Assembly (NCBI RefSeq): GCF_000518645.1
Contig: NZ_JADZ01000013.1
Coordinates: forward strand, 62,001 to 126,000
DNA length: 64,000 nucleotides
Direction: 5' to 3'
Source of the DNA: Curvibacter gracilis ATCC BAA-807
Lineage (GTDB): Bacteria > Pseudomonadota > Gammaproteobacteria > Burkholderiales > Burkholderiaceae_C
The notes beneath the pieces were generated by a model that searched no databases, was not told the DNA's origin, and was given only the letters and a program-made list of their open reading frames with translations. The position numbers and the translations under genes are program-made. Within the stretch, counting starts at the first letter, position 1, and each line of letters begins with the position of its first letter. Shown here piece after piece: positions 58,154-64,000 of the stretch.

Positions 58154-58498
58154 CTATCGGTTGACGCTCATCCGCGACGTGCCCAGCAGCCAGCGCAGCG
58201 CGCCGGGGCCGAAGCTCAGTTGCAGGGCCACGGCGAGGGCGCTGGCGCTCAGCAGCATCAGCCACAGCAGGCTGCCGAAGGCCGCGCCGTCCTGCCACAG
58301 GCACAGGCTCAGCGCCAGGGCCAGCAGGGTTGCGCCGCGCAGGCGCCAGCGGCGCAGGGTAGCGGGGCTGGGGGTGGCGGGGCTGGGGTGCTGGCCGGCG
58401 CAGACGGTGTCCCGGTGGCGTTCCTGGCTCAGGGCCAGCCAGGCCATGCCCAGCGTGTTGAGCAGGCTGGCGGCGCCCATCCAGAGGGCGTCATGCAT
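58154..58498 (-). CDS. DUF3325 small membrane protein
   Basis: A 114-residue inner-membrane protein with about three hydrophobic helices (MHDALWMGAASLLNTLGMAWLALSQ, ATLLALALSLCLW, LLWLMLLSASALAVALQLSFG). DUF3325 proteins are found beside PepSY and DUF3649 genes in siderophore loci. It overlaps the PepSY gene by eight bases; the receptor lies 101 bases downstream. Function unknown. Confidence 0.85.
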   Translation of the reverse strand: MHDALWMGAASLLNTLGMAWLALSQERHRDTVCAGQHPSPATPSPATLRRWRLRGATLLALALSLCLWQDGAAFGSLLWLMLLSASALAVALQLSFGPGALRWLLGTSRMSVNR

Positions 58499-60098
58499 GG
58501 CGTTCTCCGGTGTGCTGGAGGGCCGGGCTGCGGTCTGTGTTTCGGCTCGGCGTGCTGTGGCGGGCATGCCCGCGGCGCAGCCGCAAGGCGGCCCAGGTGC
58601 TGGCCGCGGCCAGGCACAGCAGGGCGGTGTCCACGCCGGCCACACCCCATTGGCCCAGTTGCAGGCTGCGCCACAGCGGCATGCCGGTGGTGAGGGCGTT
58701 GAGCAGCACGGCCGCGGCCGCTGCGCAGGCCACGGCCCAGAGCTGCTGCGCCCAGGCGCGGCGGCCCTGCCAGGCGGCATGGGCCAGGCTGAGCAGCCAG
58801 CACAGGTAGAAGGCGGCCATCTCCAGCTCGGCCCGGCCCAGGCCGCCGGCCTGGGCCTGCGCCGGCAGCAAGCGGTTGGCGAGCAAAAAGGCCAGCGTGG
58901 CCGCGATCACGCCGGGCATGGAGGCCACGCTCAGCGCCTCGACCACGCGCACGCCGGCCAGGCCCTGGCGGGCGTGCCGGGTGCGCCGGCTTTCGAGCCA
59001 GAACACAAAGCCGGTGCCGATCATCACGCAGCCCCCCAGGCCGGCCCCGAAGTACAGCCAGCGCAGCATCCAGTGCTTGAACTGCACGTAGTGCAGTCCG
59101 CTGACAAAGCGCTGCACGCGCATCACGGGGGCTTCGTTGAACTCGTGCAACAGGGCGCCGCTGGCGGCATCGAAATACAGCTGCTCCAGGCCCAGGGGAA
59201 CCTGGTCCTGGGGTGAGCGGCGCAGCTCCACATAGCTGTTGGCGTCGCCCGGGTGCCAGACCCGCAGAAAGTAGGCCTCGCTGCCGGGCCAGTGCTGGCG
59301 GGCCGCCGCCAGCATGTTGTCCAGCGCCGGGGCCCGCTCGGCGGGGCGCCCGGCCTTGGCCCGCCGGTACACGCCCATGCCTTCGGCCTGGAAGGCCTGC
59401 TGGGCTGCCACCGGCCCGGCGCCAGGGTAGGCGGCCCAAGGCGCGGCGGGCCAATAGATGCCCATGAACACGATCAGCCCCGACAGCGCAATGGCGACAT
59501 GAAACGGCAGCAGCAACACGCCCGTGAGGTTGTGCAGGTCCAGGCTGGCGCGCGGCAACTGCTTGCGCGGGCGGAACAGAAAGAAATCGGCCAGCAGCTT
59601 GCGGTGGATCACCACGCCGCTGACCACCCCCACCAGCATGGCCAGGCCGGCCAGGCCGGCCAGCCAGTAGCCCAGGTCTTTCCATTTCAGGTGCAGGCTG
59701 TAATGGAAGGGGTAGATGAAGCCCGAGCCGCCCAGGGTCTCGGTCTCGTTGAGCACGGCCCCGGTGCGTGGGTGCAGGTAGCGGCGTTCGGGCAGGGCGC
59801 TGCCCGGGGGGCGCCAGCTCAGGCGCAGCACGGGCGCGCGCTCATAGGGCAGCACCACGGACCATTGCGAGGCGCCCTGCGTGAGGCGCTCGATCTGCGC
59901 ACTGACGGGGCCGTCGAGCACCAGCGGTGCTTGCAGCAGCCCGGTGTCCAGGCGGGTGTCGGGCATCATCCAGCGGTCGATCTCGCGGTCGAACACGCTC
60001 AGCGTGCCCATCCAGAACACCACGAACAGCAGGCTGCCGATGAGCACGCCCGCCCAGCTGTGCAGCCAGGCCATGGATTGACGGAATGTGGGGTGCAT
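58491..60098 (-). CDS. PepSY-associated transmembrane protein (PiuB-like)
   Basis: A 535-residue inner-membrane protein with an N-terminal helix (MHPTFRQSMAWLHSWAGVLIGSLLFVVFWM), a PepSY-like periplasmic region (about 60-140) and a further three to six membrane helices, including HWMLRWLYFGAGLGG. Family members associate with ferric-siderophore uptake and are thought to assist reductive release of iron. It lies between DUF3649 (12 bases upstream) and DUF3325. Confidence 0.9.
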   Translation of the reverse strand: MHPTFRQSMAWLHSWAGVLIGSLLFVVFWMGTLSVFDREIDRWMMPDTRLDTGLLQAPLVLDGPVSAQIERLTQGASQWSVVLPYERAPVLRLSWRPPGSALPERRYLHPRTGAVLNETETLGGSGFIYPFHYSLHLKWKDLGYWLAGLAGLAMLVGVVSGVVIHRKLLADFFLFRPRKQLPRASLDLHNLTGVLLLPFHVAIALSGLIVFMGIYWPAAPWAAYPGAGPVAAQQAFQAEGMGVYRRAKAGRPAERAPALDNMLAAARQHWPGSEAYFLRVWHPGDANSYVELRRSPQDQVPLGLEQLYFDAASGALLHEFNEAPVMRVQRFVSGLHYVQFKHWMLRWLYFGAGLGGCVMIGTGFVFWLESRRTRHARQGLAGVRVVEALSVASMPGVIAATLAFLLANRLLPAQAQAGGLGRAELEMAAFYLCWLLSLAHAAWQGRRAWAQQLWAVACAAAAAVLLNALTTGMPLWRSLQLGQWGVAGVDTALLCLAAASTWAALRLRRGHARHSTPSRNTDRSPALQHTGERHA

Positions 60099-60110
60099 GA
60101 CAGGGCTTTC

Positions 60111-60386
60111 TCAGGGCAGACAGGCCAGCAGGGCCAGGCAGGCGGCGCTGCCCAGCAGCACGGTGGCCCACAGCCGGCGCAGGCGCCGCACGCTGAAGGC
60201 CCACAGCAGCAGCCCGAGGTAGACCCCGAAGCCCAGCATGGCGGTGGCCACCACGGCCTCGCTGCGGGGCAGGCCGGCCAGCACCAGCAGGCGGCTGAGC
60301 AGGCCCATGCTGCAGGCGGTCAGCAGGTAGCCGCCGGGCAGGGCGCCCAGCACCCTGGCTGTCACGTGAAGAGCTGAGGCGTGCAT
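60111..60386 (-). CDS. DUF3649 small membrane protein
   Basis: A 91-residue inner-membrane protein with three hydrophobic helices: LGALPGGYLLTACSMGLL, TAMLGFGVYLGLLLWAF and WATVLLGSAACLALLACL. DUF3649 is typically adjacent to PepSY and DUF3325 genes in iron loci. It lies 13 bases after the upstream receptor and 12 before the PepSY gene. Function unknown. Confidence 0.84.
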   Translation of the reverse strand: MHASALHVTARVLGALPGGYLLTACSMGLLSRLLVLAGLPRSEAVVATAMLGFGVYLGLLLWAFSVRRLRRLWATVLLGSAACLALLACLP

Positions 60387-60399
60387 GGGGGCCTCAGGC

Positions 60400-62529
60400 T
60401 CAGAAGGTGGTACGCAGCGTCAGCTGCAGCGCGCGTGGCGAGCCCGGCAGGATCAGGTTGTCGTTGCTGCCATGGCTGGACACGTAGTACTTGCGGTTGG
60501 CCACGTTCTTCAGGTTCACGTCCAGCGCCCAGTCGCCGCGCTCGTAGTGGGCTGCGGCGTCCAGCGTGGTGTAGCCCGGCAGGGTGACCAGGTTGGTGAG
60601 CGAGGTGTAGCGCGCCCCCACCGCGCTCAGGCCGCCGCCCAGGCGCAGGCCCTGGCCCACGTCCTTCATGGCCCAGACAAAGCCCGAGTGGCGCGGCGTG
60701 AGCGCCGGCACCTTGCCCAGGGCCGGCACGTTGACCAGGGGCAGCTGGCTGGAGGCGGTGGTGGCCACCGACTCGACCATGCGGCCGTTGAGCCAGGCGT
60801 AGCCGGCGCTCAGGTCCCAGCGGCCGGGCAGGCGGCCGGTGGCGGTCAGCTCCAGGCCATCGGTGCGTTGCTTGCCCACGTTGATCATCACCGAGGGGCG
60901 GTTGGGGTCGGTGTTCTTGATGTTGGCGCGCTCCAGGCGGAACAGGGCCCCGGTCAGGTTGAGCTGGCCATCGAGCAGGTCGAGCTTGGCGCCGATTTCG
61001 CGGTTCTCGGTGATTTCGGGGGCGCTGGCGGCGTTGCTGGACGACAGGGCCAGGCTCTCACCCGAGGGCTGGAAGGAGCGGCTGTACGAGGCGTAATACG
61101 ACAACCAGTCGGCCGGCTGCCAGACCAGGCCAGCGCGCGGGCTGAACTTCTTGTCGGTGCGGCCCAGCGGGCTGAGCTTGCGCTCGAAGGCGGTGTCCTG
61201 GCTGAACACGTCGTAGCGCGCCCCGAGCAGGGCCTTCCACTGGGGCGACAGGGTGATCTGGTCTTGCGCATACAGCGCGCTCGTGCCCAGCGAGGTGTGG
61301 CTGGGGATGGCGCTGTCGGCGGCATAGGCGCTGGCCGCGATGGCCGGCGGCACCACGCTGCCCGGGTTGAGCAGGTTGACGCGGTCGACCGTGCCCCCCG
61401 AGACAGACCAGGCGGTCTTCTTCTGCGAGCCCAGCTCCATGCCCAGCAGCCATTCCTGCTGCAGGCCGCCCAGGCGGTTGCGCCAGGTGAGGTCGGTCTG
61501 GTTGAACAGGCTGGACTCGTCGCGGAAGATGAAGGAGCGGGTGCGGCCCACGGTCTGGGTCACGGGGTCGGTGGTGCCGCTGGGCAGGGTGTTGAAGCGG
61601 CGCAGGTCGTAGCCCTGGATGCGGGTGACGTTGCGCAGCGACAGGGCCTCGTCAAAGCGGTGGTTCAGGGTGGACGTGAAGGCGCGCACATGGCTGGTGG
61701 TGGTGTCGTCGCGCGCGGCCTGGCCCGAGCCGTAGTAGGTGCTGGCGGCCACGTTGACCGGGCGCCCGTTCAAGGCCGGGATGCCGAAGTCGGTCAGGCG
61801 GCGGTCGTCGGCATCGGTGTACTGCAGCAGCAGATCGGTTTCCCGGGCCAGCTTCAGGGCCAGCGAGGGGGCGAAGTTGTAACGTTTGAGGAATTGCTGG
61901 TCGCGGTAGCTGCCCGAGTCTTCCTTGGCCAGGTTGAGGCGGAAGGCGGCGCTCTCATTGATCCCCAGGTTCAGGTCGGCGGTGGCGCGGCGGTAGTCGA
62001 AGCTGCCCAGGCCCAGGGTGGCTTCGCCACGGGTCACGCCGAACTGCGGCTTCTTGGTCACGCGGTTGATCAGCCCGCCCGAGGAGCCGCGCCCATACAG
62101 CACGGCGGCCGGGCCCTTGAGCACCTCGATGCGCTCGATGTCGGCCAGGTCGCGGAAGTACATCGAATCGTCGCGCACGCCGTCGATGAACTGATCCGCC
62201 AGGGCGGTGAAGCCGCGGATCACCACCTGGTCGCGCTGGCCGTCGCCCGTGCTCATGGCCACGCCGGGCACGTTGCGCAGGGCGTCTTCCATCGAGCGGG
62301 CGCCCTGGTCGCGCAGCAGCTGGGCCGGCACCACCTGCACCGATTGCGGGATGTCGCGCAGCGGCGCGCTGGTCTTGGTGGCACTGCGGCTGCTGGCGGG
62401 CGAGTAGCCCTCATCCTGGGCGCCGTTGACGGTGACTTCCTGCAGGGTCTGGGCCTGGGCCGGCAGGCCGAAGGCGGTGAGAAGCGCCAGGGCGAGCGGG
62501 CCACGGCGGAAAAAGCGTTGCTGAAACAT
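60400..62529 (-). CDS. TonB-dependent siderophore receptor
   Basis: A 709-residue receptor. The signal peptide MFQQRFFRRGPLALALLTAF ends at PAQAQ (about residue 27), just before the TonB box TLQEVTVNG. The plug (about 50-190) includes APLRDIPQSVQVVPAQLL and ERIEVLKGPAAVLYGRGSSGGLINRV. The barrel ends in TLRTTF. The start at 62529 is followed immediately by this signal peptide; the long upstream frame has no support. It is the first gene of the right-hand iron operon, behind a Fur-like site. Confidence 0.94.
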   Translation of the reverse strand: MFQQRFFRRGPLALALLTAFGLPAQAQTLQEVTVNGAQDEGYSPASSRSATKTSAPLRDIPQSVQVVPAQLLRDQGARSMEDALRNVPGVAMSTGDGQRDQVVIRGFTALADQFIDGVRDDSMYFRDLADIERIEVLKGPAAVLYGRGSSGGLINRVTKKPQFGVTRGEATLGLGSFDYRRATADLNLGINESAAFRLNLAKEDSGSYRDQQFLKRYNFAPSLALKLARETDLLLQYTDADDRRLTDFGIPALNGRPVNVAASTYYGSGQAARDDTTTSHVRAFTSTLNHRFDEALSLRNVTRIQGYDLRRFNTLPSGTTDPVTQTVGRTRSFIFRDESSLFNQTDLTWRNRLGGLQQEWLLGMELGSQKKTAWSVSGGTVDRVNLLNPGSVVPPAIAASAYAADSAIPSHTSLGTSALYAQDQITLSPQWKALLGARYDVFSQDTAFERKLSPLGRTDKKFSPRAGLVWQPADWLSYYASYSRSFQPSGESLALSSSNAASAPEITENREIGAKLDLLDGQLNLTGALFRLERANIKNTDPNRPSVMINVGKQRTDGLELTATGRLPGRWDLSAGYAWLNGRMVESVATTASSQLPLVNVPALGKVPALTPRHSGFVWAMKDVGQGLRLGGGLSAVGARYTSLTNLVTLPGYTTLDAAAHYERGDWALDVNLKNVANRKYYVSSHGSNDNLILPGSPRALQLTLRTTF

Positions 62530-62756
62530 GGTTGGGCCTCGGGGCACGGGGTGGGTCCGGGGCAGGGGCGCGGGGCGCCCTGCGTCTGCCGGAGCCGGCG
62601 TGCCGAGGTCGGAAGTGCCGCCGGTGCGCTTCCGATCCGCTGAGGGGGCTGCGCGCAGGCCAGAGGCCCGCCAGGCGCCCCGGGCCACAAGGGCCGGCAC
62701 ACTGGATCCGGGGCTGGCGGGGCCCGTGTCGGGCTTGGCTGGCGTAACGCAAGTTT

Positions 62757-62785
62757 ACATTACAAATGAGAAACGTTCGCAACAA
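62757..62785 (-). promoter_or_regulatory. promoter with Fur-box-like site upstream of the receptor operon
   Basis: Reverse strand: TTGTTG (62780-62785), 17-base spacer, TAATGT (62757-62762). The spacer carries a Fur-like site at 62762-62780 matching the consensus at 11 of 19 bases, with AATGAG and GTTCGC arms. A repressor there would cover the promoter. Leader length about 220 bases. Confidence 0.5.
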
Positions 62786-62830
62786 CTTGACGCGAGGGGC
62801 GCGCGACGTGCAGCAAGGGCTGCCGACGCC

Positions 62831-62855
62831 AAAAAAAATGGGCCCGAAGGCCCAT
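62831..62855 (-). terminator. Rho-independent terminator after bfr
   Basis: Reverse strand: ATGGGCC-TTCG-GGCCCAT (62838-62855) with a TTCG tetraloop and eight T. About 24 bases past the bfr stop. Confidence 0.92.
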
Positions 62856-62878
62856 GCTGGTGCGCACCGTGCGGGTGC

Positions 62879-63355
62879 TTATTCGTGCTCACCCATCTGC
62901 GACTGCAGGTAATTGGGCAGGCCCACCTTGTCGATCAGGTCGATCTGGGTTTCCAGGAAGTCGATGTGCTCTTCGGTGTCGTCGAGGATCTTCTGCAGCA
63001 GGTCGCGCGAAACGTAGTCGCGCACGCTTTCGCAGTAGGCGATGCCGTCCTTGATGGTGGCCTGGGCGCCTTGTTCGGCGCCAAGGTCGCAGCGCAGGAT
63101 CTCGGGCACGTCCTCACCGACCGACAGCTTGCCCAGGTCTTGCAGATTGGGCAGGCCGTCGAGCATGAAGATGCGGTCCATGAGCCAGTCGGCATGCTTC
63201 ATCTCGCCGATCGATTCGGCGTATTCCTTCTTGGCCAGCTTGTCGAAGCCCCAGTGCTTGAGCATGCGGTAGTGCAGAAAGTACTGGTTGATCGCGGTCA
63301 GCTCGTTCTTGAGCTGGGCCTGCAGGTGGCTGATGACTTGAGGGTCGCCTTTCAT
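62879..63355 (-). CDS. bfr: bacterioferritin
   Basis: A 158-residue iron-storage subunit forming a 24-mer. The start at 63355 follows GGAAGGA and gives the usual MKGDPQVI opening. Ferroxidase ligands E18, E51, H54, E94 and H130 are present, and M52, the heme-iron ligand. The sixth ligand, E127 in E. coli, is threonine, with Glu at 128 and 129. I believe DTEEH is common in this order, so it may not matter. Its gene lies immediately upstream of the iron-uptake operon on the same strand, behind its own terminator. Confidence 0.95.
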   Translation of the reverse strand: MKGDPQVISHLQAQLKNELTAINQYFLHYRMLKHWGFDKLAKKEYAESIGEMKHADWLMDRIFMLDGLPNLQDLGKLSVGEDVPEILRCDLGAEQGAQATIKDGIAYCESVRDYVSRDLLQKILDDTEEHIDFLETQIDLIDKVGLPNYLQSQMGEHE

Positions 63356-63433
63356 GGGATGTCCTTCCGGTTGGGGTGATCGGTGGATTGTGGTGCACAA
63401 CCAGGGCCGGGTGGGCCTGGGCTGGGCGAATTC

Positions 63434-64000
63434 CTAGTAAATCAGGCGCTCGGGCCGGATCTCCTGCAGGATGGTGGTGGCGATCTCCTCGATCGACTTG
63501 GTGGTGCTGCTGAGCCAGCGGATGCCGCTGCGCCGCATCATGGCCTCGGCCTCGTTGACCTCGGCGCGGCAGTTCTCCAGGCTGGCATAGCGCGAGTTGG
63601 GGCGGCGCTCGTTGCGGATCTCGGACAGGCGCTCGGGGTGGATGGTCAGGCCGAACAGCTTCTTGCGGTGGGGCAGCAGAGCCGGCGGCAGCTGGCGGCG
63701 GTCGAAGTCTTCCGGGATCAGCGGGTAGTTGGCGGCCTTCAGGCCGTGCTGCATCGCCAGGTACAGGCTGGTGGGGGTCTTGCCGCTGCGGCTCACCCCG
63801 ACCAGGATCACATCGGCGGCTTCCAGATCGCGGTTGGACTGGCCATCGTCGTGGGCCAGGCTGAAGTTGATGGCTTCGATGCGGTCGTGGTATTCCTTGC
63901 TCTTGCTCACGTCCGAGAAGCGGCCCACGCGGTGGTGCGACTTGATGCCCAGTTCTTTTTCGAGCGGGTGCACAAAGGTGCCGAACATGTCCAGCAGCAT
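63434..64000 (-). CDS. ppsR: PEP synthase regulatory kinase/pyrophosphorylase PpsR (partial)
   Basis: The C-terminal 188 residues of a PpsR/DUF299 protein, which reversibly phosphorylates and inactivates phosphoenolpyruvate synthase. The P-loop [15 protein letters not shown] (about 70-84 of the visible part) and the DDG and HRVGRFSD stretches are family features. The full protein is about 270 residues, so the N-terminal third lies beyond base 64000. The ATG at 63998-64000 is probably internal. Confidence 0.93.
   Translation of the reverse strand: MLLDMFGTFVHPLEKELGIKSHHRVGRFSDVSKSKEYHDRIEAINFSLAHDDGQSNRDLEAADVILVGVSRSGKTPTSLYLAMQHGLKAANYPLIPEDFDRRQLPPALLPHRKKLFGLTIHPERLSEIRNERRPNSRYASLENCRAEVNEAEAMMRRSGIRWLSSTTKSIEEIATTILQEIRPERLIY

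Larger units (their letters stand above)
62530..62878. other. 349-base intergenic region, receptor and bfr
   Basis: No gene is seen. From left to right it holds a GC-rich stretch of about 220 bases with no recognisable gene or motif, which would be the leader of the receptor mRNA; the promoter with Fur-like site (62757-62785); about 45 unassigned bases; and the bfr terminator (62831-62855). Confidence 0.7.

Noticed and set aside
62879..63355. Bacterioferritin with a lost ferroxidase centre
   Set aside because: Only one of six ligands (E127) differs, to Thr, and Glu residues follow at 128-129. I believe the DTEEH form is common in related bacterioferritins, so it is mentioned in the annotation but not promoted.

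Overview
The window is high-GC DNA, densely coding on both strands, from a betaproteobacterium, most likely order Burkholderiales (Comamonadaceae or a close relative). The evidence is family-level gene order: leuC and leuD with an entericidin gene between them, grpE-dnaK-dnaJ as one block, rpsF-priB-rpsR-rplI with dnaB behind it, hom-thrC followed by molybdenum cofactor genes and clpB, and iron-uptake genes (PepSY, DUF3325, DUF3649, PiuC) common in this order. No tRNA, rRNA, insertion sequence, integrase or CRISPR array was seen. Genus is not resolved. Both edge genes, leuD and ppsR, are cut by the window ends.

Positions 1-31400 are mostly housekeeping. On the minus strand lie leucine biosynthesis (leuC-ecn-leuD, preceded by a LysR regulator) and the chaperone operon grpE-dnaK-dnaJ, which has a near-perfect heat-shock (sigma-32) promoter. 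On the plus strand follow the S6/PriB/S18/L9 operon and the replicative helicase DnaB. Next come a PIN-PhoH ATPase and the peroxiredoxin Bcp (minus strand), and then alaA, hom, thrC, mobB, moeA and moaD (plus strand). The Moco genes are interrupted: about 4.7 kb with six unrelated genes separates moaD from moaE. Those genes are three small unknown proteins, a protein with two tandem methylglyoxal-synthase-like domains, a DUF4397 lipoprotein and a DapA-like lyase. After moaE come clpB, a small membrane protein, a formyltransferase-fold enzyme and an amidase.

Positions 31400-64000 are more accessory: transport, iron, efflux and stress. A FUSC transporter and a divergent AraC regulator/MFS pair lead into an iron region. 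There an Fbp-type ferric ABC transporter (ATPase and permease divergent, binding protein separate behind a Fur-like site) is followed by a TonB-dependent receptor, a PiuC-type dioxygenase, an FMN alpha-hydroxy-acid oxidase overlapping piuC, and a ThDP enzyme. A YefM-YoeB toxin-antitoxin pair, a metallo-beta-lactamase-fold hydrolase, and a LysR regulator divergent from an alpha/beta-hydrolase-fold protein lacking its catalytic serine come next. Behind them is a complete RND tripartite efflux operon.

The right end is a second iron locus on the minus strand. Two TonB-dependent receptors flank three small or medium inner-membrane proteins (DUF3649, PepSY, DUF3325), apparently as one transcription unit behind a Fur-like site. 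Bacterioferritin for iron storage and the partial ppsR follow. Uptake (Fbp, three receptors, PepSY membrane proteins) and storage (Bfr) genes therefore sit within 27 kb. The observations most worth follow-up are the tandem methylglyoxal-synthase-like protein, the serine-less hydrolase beside the efflux operon, the symmetric apparently leaderless fbpB/fbpC promoters, and the iron-linked oxidase/ThDP genes.
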